Assembly (NCBI RefSeq): GCF_029360725.1
Contig: NZ_JARKMY010000018.1
Coordinates: 620,001 to 684,000 of the forward strand
Reading direction: 5' to 3'
Length of the DNA: 64,000 nt
Source of the DNA: Chryseolinea sp. H1M3-3
GTDB lineage: Bacteria; Bacteroidota; Bacteroidia; Cytophagales; Cyclobacteriaceae
Shown here: one piece after another, positions 18,187 to 27,637 of the stretch
Position numbering within the stretch: position 1 is the first letter of the stretch
How the letters are laid out: the number at the start of each line of letters is the position of its first letter
Translations under genes and position numbers: made by a program
Notes under the pieces: model-generated
What the model was told of the DNA's origin: nothing
Database searches by the model: none
Seen by the model: the letters and a program-made list of their open reading frames with translations, nothing else

Positions 18187-19359
18187 CTACTTTGCGCTGT
18201 TGTTCCCCTCGCCACTCGCGCGCATCGATCTTCTGTACCGGAAGAAAAGTTGGGACACAGGAATGAACATAGCACCTGAAAAAGCAAAAATTAAGAAAGA
18301 AACTCTTAAGTTGAACGCGTGGGCGAGGTATCCCACCAAAGGTGGCCCAATAAACATTCCGACTATACCATACGTTGCGATAAGCGAAATTGCCATTCCT
18401 GGAGAATACTTCTTTGAACCCGACGCGAGGGTAAATGTCATGGGAATGATCGCAGCTGTGCCGAAACCTGTAAGACAAAAGCCAATCATGGATGGCCAGA
18501 ACGTCGGAAATGCGATAGCGAGCAGAATACCTGAAAATATTAAAAGTGAACTGGCAAAGAATGTTTTCGACATCCCAATCCATTCAACTACAAAATCAGA
18601 GGCAAATCGCGATAATGCCATGCAGATCATGTACGTGAGATAACCCCAGGTAAATATTTCAACTTTAACCACTTCCTTAAAATAAATTCCACTCCAGTCG
18701 AACATTCCTCCTTCGCATAAACCAGCGAAAAAAACCAATAAACCGAGGTAGGCGATGTAGGGATCGGGCTTACCAAGTATGAGCTTGTTTCCTGAAGTAG
18801 ACCGATCGTTGCGCAATAAAAACCGGTACGAGAAGAATGTAACGAGCAGCGTAATACAGGCTACGATCAACAAATGTTTGGCAATAGAAATATTCAAGGC
18901 TACCATGAGCGTTGAAAATCCAACCCCCACAATTCCTCCCGTACTCCACAGGCCGTGGAATGATCCGTTAATTTTCCGATCGAATAATTTCTGCAAAGCA
19001 ATCGCCTGCGTGTTCATCGAAATGTTAAGCACGCGCATGCTGAAAGAAAACAGGCAAAGTGAAGCAATGAGGGCAAAGCTTGTCGTGGCAAAGCCGATCG
19101 ACAAAATGGCGAGTGACAGTGCGACAAAAGCAAATGACATGGGTATTCGGCTATCGTATCGCGCCACAAGCCAGCCTGAAATTGGAAGTCCTATTAACGA
19201 ACTGATAGGCATAAATAAAAGGATGGTACCCAGTTCGGCTTCGTTGTAGCCAAAAAAACTTTTGATCGTTGGAATTCTTGACGCCCAGCTGGAAAAACAA
19301 ATTCCCGAGAGAAAGAAAAATACGCTTAAAAAAATGCGTTGCCTGTTTTTTAAATCCAT
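18187..19359 (-). CDS. MFS transporter, YbjJ-like
   Basis: The 390-residue protein has about twelve membrane helices. It opens SVFFFLSGICFSSWASRIPTI, like the inner-membrane MFS protein YbjJ and its relatives, and has the loop ISGWLVARYDSRIPM at the motif A position. The long polar segment at about 195-205 is the central loop. YbjJ-type transporters are poorly characterised, with sugar or metabolite export suggested. It may serve the sugar-processing genes that begin at 19.5 kb, which run in the same direction, but there is no direct evidence. Confidence 0.8.
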   Translation of the reverse strand: MDLKNRQRIFLSVFFFLSGICFSSWASRIPTIKSFFGYNEAELGTILLFMPISSLIGLPISGWLVARYDSRIPMSFAFVALSLAILSIGFATTSFALIASLCLFSFSMRVLNISMNTQAIALQKLFDRKINGSFHGLWSTGGIVGVGFSTLMVALNISIAKHLLIVACITLLVTFFSYRFLLRNDRSTSGNKLILGKPDPYIAYLGLLVFFAGLCEGGMFDWSGIYFKEVVKVEIFTWGYLTYMICMALSRFASDFVVEWIGMSKTFFASSLLIFSGILLAIAFPTFWPSMIGFCLTGFGTAAIIPMTFTLASGSKKYSPGMAISLIATYGIVGMFIGPPLVGYLAHAFNLRVSFLIFAFSGAMFIPVSQLFFRYRRSMRASGEGNNSAK

Positions 19360-19492
19360 GCTGCTGCAAAAATCGCGTACAAAAGTAACACGATTAGCAG
19401 ATTAAAGGATTAAAAGATCATGAGATTTAAAATGGTAAATCGCACGTTTGAAAATTGAATGTCCCTGATATCATCATTCATCCTCATCTGCA

Positions 19493-20833
19493 TTAAACCA
19501 CCGGCATCTCCCATCCATTGTGGTAAGCAGGCTTGATGAATTTGTTGGCTTCTGCATCGTTGCCAAAGTTTCCTTGCATAGCGTCCCAATAAACTTTCTT
19601 TCCGGTTCTGTATGCGATGTTCCCCATCTGTGCATTGATAGCTGCTACACTACCTGAACGTATGGGTGTGTTTAAAAGTGATTGATCATTTTTCTTGACC
19701 GCTGCCACAAAGTTTTGCGTATGCAAGTCGAGGTAATCGATTTCTTTTGGTTTAACAAACGCTTCGATGGGATCCATTTTTTGATCACCCCACATGGAAT
19801 ATCCCTCAGCTTTCCGCTCCGTTAGAACCTCATAGCCACCACGGTCGACCACAAGCGTCCCGTTGTTGCCGATAAAAGCGATGCCCTCTCTTCTTTTATA
19901 AGGACCATTATCGATACCGGTCGCGTGTTCCCACAACATGTTGAAATCTTTATATTGAAACACGGTCTGCAAAGTGTCAGGTGTCTCAGAAGCATCATCA
20001 GGATAAGCCAGCTTTCCCCCGGTAGCCATAACAGAAATCGGCGCGTCCGCTTGCATGGCGTAAAGTGCGATATCAATTTCATGAACGCCCCAATCAGTCA
20101 TCAACCCACCAGCATAATCCCAAAACCATCTGAAGTTAAAGTGAAAACGGTTCGCATTAAAATTTCTTTTGGGCGCGGGCCCCAACCAGAAATTATAGTC
20201 TACACCAGCCGGAACAGCGGTATCAGGCACCACGGGTACAGGCTTCATCCAACCTTGATAAGCCCATACTTTAACCAAACGGATTTTACCCAGCACGCCC
20301 GAACGTACAATCTCTATCGCTTTTTTATAATGCGGACCACTCCTTTGCCATTGGCCGGCTTGCACAATTTTACCCGTCTTTTGTTGTGCTGCAACCATTA
20401 AGTTACATTCTGCTATGGTGTTGGCAACGGGCTTCTCAACGTACACGTGTTTACCGGCTTTGACCGCATCAACCATGATTTTGCAATGCCAATGATCAGG
20501 CGTTCCAATGATCACAGCGTCAATCTCTTTGTTATTAAGCAGTTCCCTGTAGTCTGAATAGGTCTTTGGAATGTTTTTTCTCAGGGACGAATAATCAGAG
20601 GTCCTCTTTTTGATCACGTTAGAATCAACGTCACAAATTCCCAACAAGTCAACGTCCTTCATCTTTAAAAATGAATTGGTATTCGACCAACCCATTCCAT
20701 TGCACCCGATGACACCAATGTTAAGTTTGTCATTAGCAGAAACTATTCCAGGTGTGGCTATAATTTCAGATCCCAAAAACATACCTCCGGCCAATGCAGC
20801 ACCGGTTCCTTTGATAAAATTTCTACGTTTCAT
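19493..20833 (-). CDS. Tat-exported Gfo/Idh/MocA oxidoreductase
   Basis: I start the protein at the ATG at 20833 (MKRRNFIKGTGAALAGG), which gives a twin-arginine signal; the open frame continues a few codons upstream only from a TTG. About 446 residues. The NAD-binding fold has IGVIGCNGMGW, and the catalytic lysine motif is VEKPVAN. The C-terminal domain includes FWLGPAPKRNFNANRFHFNFRWFWDYAGG, typical of secreted members in Bacteroidota that act on glycans or inositols. It is exported folded with its cofactor. A second paralogue at 26.2 kb shares the WLGPAP/WTGPAP region. Substrate unknown. Confidence 0.88.
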   Translation of the reverse strand: MKRRNFIKGTGAALAGGMFLGSEIIATPGIVSANDKLNIGVIGCNGMGWSNTNSFLKMKDVDLLGICDVDSNVIKKRTSDYSSLRKNIPKTYSDYRELLNNKEIDAVIIGTPDHWHCKIMVDAVKAGKHVYVEKPVANTIAECNLMVAAQQKTGKIVQAGQWQRSGPHYKKAIEIVRSGVLGKIRLVKVWAYQGWMKPVPVVPDTAVPAGVDYNFWLGPAPKRNFNANRFHFNFRWFWDYAGGLMTDWGVHEIDIALYAMQADAPISVMATGGKLAYPDDASETPDTLQTVFQYKDFNMLWEHATGIDNGPYKRREGIAFIGNNGTLVVDRGGYEVLTERKAEGYSMWGDQKMDPIEAFVKPKEIDYLDLHTQNFVAAVKKNDQSLLNTPIRSGSVAAINAQMGNIAYRTGKKVYWDAMQGNFGNDAEANKFIKPAYHNGWEMPVV

Positions 20834-20888
20834 GCAAGTCAAAATTTAAAGTTGTCCCTCATCCACGTTTCGGCTTTGCTAACTATTT

Positions 20889-21098
20889 TTATCCTAACAA
20901 TGTTAATTTAACCTTTTCATACGGCATATCCACTTCCAAATAAACGGGCGTATCATTGATGCTCTGATAATTCAACTCAACAATGCAGCGCAAACTGCTT
21001 TGGGGGTCTGCATATACTCTGCCAATGCTGGCAATATTTACCAACTCAGTCTTCTCTTCAGATTCATCCGATACCTTTAACTCAATAAACTTTACCAT
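20889..21098 (-). CDS. Small soluble protein of unknown function
   Basis: I prefer the ATG at 21098 (MVKFIELKVS) because AAAGGA sits 5-10 bases before it; the frame is open for seven more codons. The product has 69 residues with alternating strands: KFIELKV, TELVNIASIGRVYAD, RCIVELNYQ, PVYLEVDMPYEKVKLTLL. It looks like a small all-beta protein, perhaps of the flagellar FlbD-like or 'YlzI-like' surface type, but I cannot name a family. It precedes the Gfo/Idh gene in the same direction with a 55-base gap. Confidence 0.55.
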   Translation of the reverse strand: MVKFIELKVSDESEEKTELVNIASIGRVYADPQSSLRCIVELNYQSINDTPVYLEVDMPYEKVKLTLLG

Positions 21099-21382
21099 AG
21101 TCCTTTCTATAAATTTCAATGCTAAAGTTACAGACCTTTACTTAGAAAACACACGGTGCACATAACAATAAATCAACTAACCGTGCGTGTTCCTGTAGCC
21201 AATCCAGCCTTATCCCTTTTGTGTAAATCGGATTTCATCTTAAATATAATAGAAGTAGTATTGTATTAAGACGTTCACAATATTAAAGACATACTATAAA
21301 CGTAAGACACATTCGGTCTTTCAAAGAATTACAACCGGACCCTGACACCGGCAACTGCAATGGCGGCTAAATACTTTATCTC

Positions 21383-22498
21383 ATGAAACACTATAAAAAC
21401 ATTCTGCTTGGGTCTATCCTACTCATGGCGATAACCCTCCACGCACAAACTAAACCAACAACCGAGGAGCTTCCTGTACGTGGATTTTGTATCGCTTCGC
21501 CACGTCCGGCTGACGTAGATGCGTTCGTCAAATTTATTCGCGAAGAACTGGCTCCTAGGAAAGTAAACACCCTGATACTCCGCGTGGATTTCAATTATCA
21601 ATATGAAAGCCACCCGGAATTACGAGACTCCATCGCACTGTCAAAAAATGATGTTAAAAAGATGGTGGACATTTGTAAGCGTAACAATATTCGAATTATT
21701 CCGCAGATAAATTTATTGGGCCATCAATCGTGGGCAAACACTACGTATAACCTCCTGCGTGTATACCCACAGTTTGATGAAACGCCCCATGTAAAAATGC
21801 CTGAAAAATATGTTTGGCCAAACGCAGATGGATTGTATTGCCGCAGCTATTGTCCACTGCATCCTGATGTCCACAAAATTGTTTTTGAAATGGTAGATGA
21901 AATTTGTGACGTGTTTGAAACGGACGCTTTTCATGCGGGAATGGATGAAGTATTTTACATCGGCGACGATAAATGCCCGCGGTGTGGAGGGCGTGACAAA
22001 GCTGAATTGTTTGCCGGGGAAGTATCGCGGATACGCAATCATCTTGCACAAAAAAACCGGATGTTGTGGATTTGGGGCGACCGCTTATTGGATGGCAAAG
22101 CTACCGGTCTGGGTATGTGGGAAGCCAGTATGAACAATACGCATCGTGCCATCGATATGATTCCGAAAGACGTCATGATTTGTGATTGGCATTATGAACG
22201 TCCGGATAAAACAGCAGTGTACTTTGCCATGAAGGGTTTTAAAGTAGTGACGTGTCCCTGGCGAAACCCTTCGATTGCCGTACTGCAAGCGGAAGATATG
22301 GTTAAGTTCAGAAAAGATTCCACTCCAGCCATGAAAGAAAATTTTCAGGGGATGGTTCAAACTGAATGGTCGAGTGCGGCCAGCTTTATGGATGGATTTT
22401 ACAATAAAAAGAAGGACCCCGAAGGTGGTAATAATACTTCCTGGAATTCCTTCATTGCGCTGTTCCAGAAACTGAAAGAACTGAATGCCGTAAAATAA
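21383..22498 (+). CDS. GH20-like exported glycoside hydrolase
   Basis: The 371-residue protein has a signal peptide (1-21, ending TLHAQ). It is a single TIM-barrel domain. HAGMDEVFYIGDD at about 184-196 matches the H-x-G-x-D-E motif of family 20 hexosaminidases, where D188 orients the substrate acetamido group and E189 is the acid. Other landmarks are IRIIPQINLLGHQSW and WIWGDRLLD. Two close cysteine pairs (CRSYC, CPRC) may bind metal or form disulfides. It lacks the extra N-terminal domain of larger GH20 enzymes. It would remove N-acetylhexosamine, or a similar sugar, from glycans in the periplasm. A strong terminator follows. Confidence 0.75.
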   Translation: MKHYKNILLGSILLMAITLHAQTKPTTEELPVRGFCIASPRPADVDAFVKFIREELAPRKVNTLILRVDFNYQYESHPELRDSIALSKNDVKKMVDICKRNNIRIIPQINLLGHQSWANTTYNLLRVYPQFDETPHVKMPEKYVWPNADGLYCRSYCPLHPDVHKIVFEMVDEICDVFETDAFHAGMDEVFYIGDDKCPRCGGRDKAELFAGEVSRIRNHLAQKNRMLWIWGDRLLDGKATGLGMWEASMNNTHRAIDMIPKDVMICDWHYERPDKTAVYFAMKGFKVVTCPWRNPSIAVLQAEDMVKFRKDSTPAMKENFQGMVQTEWSSAASFMDGFYNKKKDPEGGNNTSWNSFIALFQKLKELNAVK

Positions 22499-22510
22499 TT
22501 TAGCCGATGA

Positions 22511-22543
22511 AAGCCAGCAATTTTTTGCTGGCTTCTTTTTTTT
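22511..22543 (+). terminator. Intrinsic terminator after the GH20-like gene
   Basis: AAGCCAGCAA pairs perfectly with TTGCTGGCTT across a TTTT loop and is followed by a run of T's. It starts 12 bases after the stop codon. Confidence 0.92.
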
Positions 22544-22699
22544 ACACTCTGCGACTTGTGGTTTTAAATCTACGGAGGAATAATATTCCACGATTTTCAT
22601 CCAAGCAATACTTGCATTTTCAAATCTATTCTCACATTTGACTTCTGGCATTTTATTTCTGCACGTGCTTCCTGATTACGCAACAATTTTCGGAAACCA

Positions 22700-23875
22700 A
22701 TGAAAAGAAATTTAAAATCCTCTACCCTGAACATGCACATCGCCAGTGCATGTTCTGTTTTGTTTATCTGCTTATGCCTGGTGTCTTGTGACGAGTGGTT
22801 TGATGATGATGACGATGGCTTAAATGATTTTAACGGTCAAGTTTATGCAGATCACCTTGACACACCCTGGGAACTAGAGTTTGCGCCCGATGGCCGGCTT
22901 TTTTTTACACAAAGACCGGGCGTGGTGAGTGTCATTGAAAACGGAAAAACAAACGTATGGCTGAAATTAGATTCCGTCGTAGCTGAGATTGGTGAGTCTG
23001 GTCTTCTCGGAGTAACGCTTCATCCTGATTTCGCACAAAATGGTTATGTGTATGTAGGATATACCTATGCTGCAAGTAAATCACCATTAAAGCTCGTTAA
23101 CAAACTTGTCCGGTATAAAGAAGATCCCGCAACAAAAGCACCAATGTTCGACATGGTGGTGATGGATGGTATTGCAGGAAACTACGTTCACAACAGCGGG
23201 CCGTTGGAATTTGGACCCGACGGCAAATTATATTGGGCGATAGGAGAAATCTTTTCACCTGAACTGGCGCAGGATATGAATGTTTTGAACGGGAAAATTT
23301 TGAGAATGAATGACAATGGTAGTATTCCGTCCGATAATCCATTTCCAGCATCGTATATTTATTCTCTTGGCCACAGAAATCCACAAGGGTTGGCTTTCCA
23401 CCCTGAAAACGGCGCGCTTTGGTCCACCGAGCATGGGCCTTCTGAAGAACAAGGATGCTGCATGGACGAGATTAATCTGATCAAACCAACTGCAAACTAC
23501 GGTTGGCCTATCATACGCGGCAGTCAGACACAAGCGGGACTCGAAACGCCGGTCTACCACAGCGGCGACACAACGACATGGGCACCCACAGGTGGAATAT
23601 TTGTCACGCAAGGTGACTGGAAAGGATCATTCATTTTTACCGGCCTCCGTGGGCAAGCGCTCTATCGCGCAACGATTGATCCAAACGATGCTACCAAAAT
23701 ACAAAAGGTTGACCGGTATCTCTACCAGAAATTTGGAAGGCTTCGGAATGTCGTTGAAGGTGCTGACGGAAAATTATATATCGCCGTGAGCAATCAGGAT
23801 GGCAGAGGAGATCCAAAGACACAAGATGACCGGATCATTATACTTACACAAAAGCAAATAGAAAAAAATAATTAA
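22700..23875 (+). CDS. Exported PQQ-dependent sugar dehydrogenase-like protein (GSDH)
   Basis: The 391-residue protein has an N-terminal lipoprotein signal (LCLVSCDEW) and an acidic spacer of Asp residues, then a six-bladed propeller of the glucose/sorbosone dehydrogenase family. Landmarks are LDTPWELEFAPDGRLFFTQRPG, GLLGVTLHPDF, LGHRNPQGLAFHP, WSTEHGP and NYGWPIIRG. Family members oxidise aldoses at C1 with PQQ and calcium in the periplasm. Whether this one binds PQQ cannot be told from sequence alone. The gene has its own terminator. Confidence 0.85.
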   Translation: MKRNLKSSTLNMHIASACSVLFICLCLVSCDEWFDDDDDGLNDFNGQVYADHLDTPWELEFAPDGRLFFTQRPGVVSVIENGKTNVWLKLDSVVAEIGESGLLGVTLHPDFAQNGYVYVGYTYAASKSPLKLVNKLVRYKEDPATKAPMFDMVVMDGIAGNYVHNSGPLEFGPDGKLYWAIGEIFSPELAQDMNVLNGKILRMNDNGSIPSDNPFPASYIYSLGHRNPQGLAFHPENGALWSTEHGPSEEQGCCMDEINLIKPTANYGWPIIRGSQTQAGLETPVYHSGDTTTWAPTGGIFVTQGDWKGSFIFTGLRGQALYRATIDPNDATKIQKVDRYLYQKFGRLRNVVEGADGKLYIAVSNQDGRGDPKTQDDRIIILTQKQIEKNN

Positions 23876-23895
23876 GCAACTTTTAGTTGAACAGC

Positions 23896-23929
23896 ACCAG
23901 CGTGAGCTTTGGCCACGCTGGCTTTTTTT
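23896..23929 (+). terminator. Intrinsic terminator after the GSDH gene
   Basis: CCAGCGTG pairs with CACGCTGG across a 9-base loop and is followed by seven T's. It overlaps the last bases of the converging minus-strand gene. Confidence 0.9.
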
Positions 23930-26075
23930 ATTTCTCCATTACAATACCCTCAAATTTGTCCAGGCGCTCGACAGTAAATTTTATAACGCCATTCTCCCAA
24001 CGGAATTCAATTGGCGCATTGTTAATCATTCCCCGGATTTTTGACGGCCTGGTATCCGAACGAATGCTAAACTGAAGGTTGTAAACGGGAATTGGCTCAA
24101 AGTATGTATTGCCACTGAAGCCGGTCAGGTTAACAAGGTGTAATATCTTTCCCTCGGGTTCCTTTCGTGAAATGTTTTCTGGAATATTTCTGACATAGTC
24201 TTGAAGAACAACCTCTACCCTGACAGGCGCATTTGTTTCTATCAATTGGTTCACCTCCGGATAGAGGTAATCAATTACATCCAGCAGGATATTTTTATGT
24301 TGTTCATATCCATGAATAAAGTACAGCTTGCCCAGATTGATGGGCAAGATTGCTGCTTTGCTCTTAGCATGATTTTTTATCGCAAGTGCCTTATAGCCCG
24401 ATGGCTCATGTCCACCGATAATTTCTGGCGGGCCAGGTCTGCCCGCCGTGTAAATGGGAAGCAATGAAGTATCAGCGGCAGAAAAATCATATAGTCCTAA
24501 GTTAAACTTCCAGAATAATAAAGTCTGCTTGTCAAATCGTTTAAAAAACTGCTTCTCCTCTGGTTTTAAATAATATCCATTTCCTACATGATCCTTGTTA
24601 ACGATTTTTGCTCCAAACAATTTTAGCAAAGCCTCGGGGTGGCGATGAAAAGATTTGTTGGTCGCAATCAGGTTCACCCCCTTTTCACAAACACGGTTTA
24701 TAACTTCCACTGCGTCGTCGCTCAAATTGATAATTTCCGGAAGAATGATGAGTTTATACTGTCCGAGTTTATTTTCCAGGCTTTCAATTTTTCCATCCTC
24801 AACAATATCGTATTGTATGTGCGATTCCTTTAACATCAGCTGAACACCTCTGTACTCCTGAGCAGCCTCACCCGCTGGCCAGGCGCCAGGTGCAATAACA
24901 ACAACTTGAGCCGGTGAAGTATACTTTCCATAATAAGGCTCAAATTTTTTATGGTGATCATATACCAGTTTGAATGCTTCAAAGTTGCGTTCGTCTTCAT
25001 AGTTTTGAAAATCACCCATCAGACTCATGTCCAGCCCTGAGCCGTTGGCGATATTCTCATACAACCGAATTACGGTCTCTTCCGGCTCTATGGCGTTATA
25101 GCGCGATTGAAAAGAGATTTGCTGAATACTGGCATTGCTGATGATGTGATCAGGATACGAATGCCTTGCATTGGTAACATTATCCGATGCCATGTACGGC
25201 CAATACGGTAGGCTATTGGTTTGTGTTTCATGGCGAATGATGTCGATGTAACGGTCTCCATAGGTGCAAATGGCTACTTGTTTATTTTTGGATTTCACCA
25301 GCGCGTTTAGGCGTTTCATCAGATCGTCTACGGAATGTTTCTTAAACGCTTCATACTTTCGGAAAACAGGATCATCCACATTTTCTTCTTTGGGTAGTGT
25401 CATGCCATTGCTGAATTCCGCAAAACGTTTTTTGCTGTATTCATTTTGATCGATTCCATGATATTCACCTACATAAGAATTACGGGTTTGATATCCAGGC
25501 ATGTTAATAAATATGCCGTCGATAGGATATAGATTCATTACCTCCTCAACAATCTGGAACAGGACCTCTTGCTCGTAGGGTGCATCAATCGACACCACAT
25601 ACATGTCATCATTGATAATGTGTTCTCCTTTTGGAGAAATATAAAACCAATCGGGATGTTTCTGAAAGATACTTTCATGTGCGCGGCTAAAATCAAAACG
25701 GGTTATAACCTTTATGCCGTTCTCATGACATTTCCTGATTACATCTCCTAACATGTCTTTCTTCATGTATGGATTTGTATATTGGTTTTCCAATTTCGTG
25801 GGATAAAAAGCCATAATACCACCCGCATTGATAATAAGTGTATTGGCAGAAAAACGTACGAGATCCTGGACCAAAGAATCCGCATTTAATCCGCCTTCGT
25901 ACGCAGGCAAATTGGTCTGCATCACGCGAAGGTTATTTCGTTTCCACCACGCCAGTGAATCGGGCCAGTTTGATATTAAAGATGTTGAAGGTGGATTTTC
26001 TTGTTCCGGAGAACCGCAATTGATGCATGCAGCAGAATAAAAAAGTAGATATAAATAAAAAATCAGTTTACGCAT
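23928..26075 (-). CDS. Glycoside hydrolase-like lipoprotein with glutaminase-fold middle domain
   Basis: I start at the ATG at 26075, which gives a lipoprotein signal (MRKLIFYLYLL, lipobox INC); the open frame continues 45 codons upstream without coding character. About 715 residues. The first 330 form a TIM-barrel like the hypothetical GHL6/GH10-type hydrolases (NNLRVMQTNLPAYEGG, IDGIFINMPGYQ). The middle (about 390-520) resembles the beta-galactosidase trimerisation domain (VVVIAPGAWPAGEAAQEYRGV, LIILPEIINLSDDAVEVI). The tail is a beta-sandwich. The call is by fold; substrate unknown. It diverges from the Gfo/Idh gene at 26.2 kb. Confidence 0.7.
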   Translation of the reverse strand: MRKLIFYLYLLFYSAACINCGSPEQENPPSTSLISNWPDSLAWWKRNNLRVMQTNLPAYEGGLNADSLVQDLVRFSANTLIINAGGIMAFYPTKLENQYTNPYMKKDMLGDVIRKCHENGIKVITRFDFSRAHESIFQKHPDWFYISPKGEHIINDDMYVVSIDAPYEQEVLFQIVEEVMNLYPIDGIFINMPGYQTRNSYVGEYHGIDQNEYSKKRFAEFSNGMTLPKEENVDDPVFRKYEAFKKHSVDDLMKRLNALVKSKNKQVAICTYGDRYIDIIRHETQTNSLPYWPYMASDNVTNARHSYPDHIISNASIQQISFQSRYNAIEPEETVIRLYENIANGSGLDMSLMGDFQNYEDERNFEAFKLVYDHHKKFEPYYGKYTSPAQVVVIAPGAWPAGEAAQEYRGVQLMLKESHIQYDIVEDGKIESLENKLGQYKLIILPEIINLSDDAVEVINRVCEKGVNLIATNKSFHRHPEALLKLFGAKIVNKDHVGNGYYLKPEEKQFFKRFDKQTLLFWKFNLGLYDFSAADTSLLPIYTAGRPGPPEIIGGHEPSGYKALAIKNHAKSKAAILPINLGKLYFIHGYEQHKNILLDVIDYLYPEVNQLIETNAPVRVEVVLQDYVRNIPENISRKEPEGKILHLVNLTGFSGNTYFEPIPVYNLQFSIRSDTRPSKIRGMINNAPIEFRWENGVIKFTVERLDKFEGIVMEK

Positions 26076-26210
26076 GTCTCTTATTTTCGGGAATATCAAT
26101 TTAAAAAAGTAAAATGCGTAAAATTTTTGATACACGGTATTCCTTAAATAACTGATGATCGTAATTTTACGCTTCAACACGCCGTACTTCAACACTACAA
26201 CATCTTTCAC

Positions 26211-27578
26211 ATGGATAATTTTAATATTAACAGAAGACGCTTCCTGCAGGGAGCAACAGCCTCGCTGGCACTCTCAGCTTTCGGAGCGCAGGGCATGGAC
26301 ATTATCAATCCACAAAAACCTCTTCGCGTCGGATTAATTGGAACGGGATGGTATGGGAAGAGTGATTTATTCCGGCTTATTCAAGTCGCCCCCGTAGATG
26401 TAGTTGCGCTTTGCGACGTTGATAAAAATATGCTGAAGCAGGCAGCCTCGATGGTAAGCGAACGGCAGAAATCAAAGAAGACACCGCGTACCTATGGAGA
26501 CTACCGGAAAATGCTTTCAGAAAATGAAATGGATATTGTATTGATTGGGACTCCGGATCATTGGCACGCTCTACAAGCTATTGATGCGATAAAAGCAGGG
26601 GCTAATGTCTACTTGCAAAAACCCATCAGCGTTGATGTTATTGAAGGCGAAGCCATTCTTGCTGCCGCACGCAAGTATAATAAAGTGGTGCAGATCGGTA
26701 CGCAGCGAAGAAGTACACCGCATCTCATCGAAGCGAAAAAAAATATTGTCGATGCCGGTCTGTTAGGAAAAGTATCGCACGTTGAAATGTGTTGTTATTT
26801 TCCTATGCGTAACAACACCAATCCACCTGTTGAACCAGTTCCTGATTTCCTTGACTATGAAATGTGGACTGGCCCTGCACCGTTGCGTCCCTACGATGGA
26901 ATTCCTCACATCCGGTGGTGGCGTGCATTCATGGAATATGGTAATGGTATCGTGGGCGATATGTGTGTTCACATGCTCGACGCCGCGCGTTGGATGCTCG
27001 ATCTCGGATGGCCTAAGAAAATTACTTCTACGGGAGGTATCTATGTCCAAAGAAATACAAAGTCAAATATTTCAGATACACAGACCGCTGTATTTGAATA
27101 CGAGGGGTTAAATTGTGTATGGCAGCACCGCTCATGGGGTACGCCTGCTGATCCCGAATATCCATGGTCCTATAAACTGTATGGCGACAAAGGCACGCTT
27201 TCGGCCAGCACGATGAAGTACGACTTTGTGCCGGTGGGCGACGGTCAGAAGATTCACAAGGATGTTGTTTATGAAAAAGAAAAATATCCTGAAGACCTGA
27301 AAGAGGAAAGAATTGAATTGAATGCAGCGCCGGCTACGCGCCTTCACATGCTGGATCTGCTCGCAGCTATGGAAAAGGGTAGCCATCCCGTGGCAGATAT
27401 TGAACAAGGACACATTTCAACAGCAAGTTGCATATTGGCAAATATGTCTATGCAAACTGGACGTCCGATGGTGTACGATCATCAGAAGAGAGAAGTCGTT
27501 AATGATAAGGAAGCAACGGCGCTTCTGCAAAGAAAATACCGTGCACCATGGATACATCCGGACCCGCAAAAGGTTTAA
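26211..27578 (+). CDS. Tat-exported Gfo/Idh/MocA oxidoreductase
   Basis: The 455-residue protein has a twin-arginine signal (NINRRRFLQGATASLALS), a nucleotide-binding fold with VGLIGTGWYGK, and LQKPISVD at the position of the usual EKP catalytic lysine. Downstream are WTGPAPLRPYDGIPHIRWWRAF and GDMCVHMLDAARW, typical of the secreted family. It is followed after 59 bases by a sugar phosphate isomerase-like gene with its own twin-arginine signal, so the two probably act on the same periplasmic sugar: the oxidoreductase forms a keto derivative and the isomerase-like enzyme reshapes it. Confidence 0.88.
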   Translation: MDNFNINRRRFLQGATASLALSAFGAQGMDIINPQKPLRVGLIGTGWYGKSDLFRLIQVAPVDVVALCDVDKNMLKQAASMVSERQKSKKTPRTYGDYRKMLSENEMDIVLIGTPDHWHALQAIDAIKAGANVYLQKPISVDVIEGEAILAAARKYNKVVQIGTQRRSTPHLIEAKKNIVDAGLLGKVSHVEMCCYFPMRNNTNPPVEPVPDFLDYEMWTGPAPLRPYDGIPHIRWWRAFMEYGNGIVGDMCVHMLDAARWMLDLGWPKKITSTGGIYVQRNTKSNISDTQTAVFEYEGLNCVWQHRSWGTPADPEYPWSYKLYGDKGTLSASTMKYDFVPVGDGQKIHKDVVYEKEKYPEDLKEERIELNAAPATRLHMLDLLAAMEKGSHPVADIEQGHISTASCILANMSMQTGRPMVYDHQKREVVNDKEATALLQRKYRAPWIHPDPQKV

Positions 27579-27637
27579 CGCTGTAGCATTTCATATTTGA
27601 ATATTCGATCTAAAAAAATTTTATTAATCCAATTATC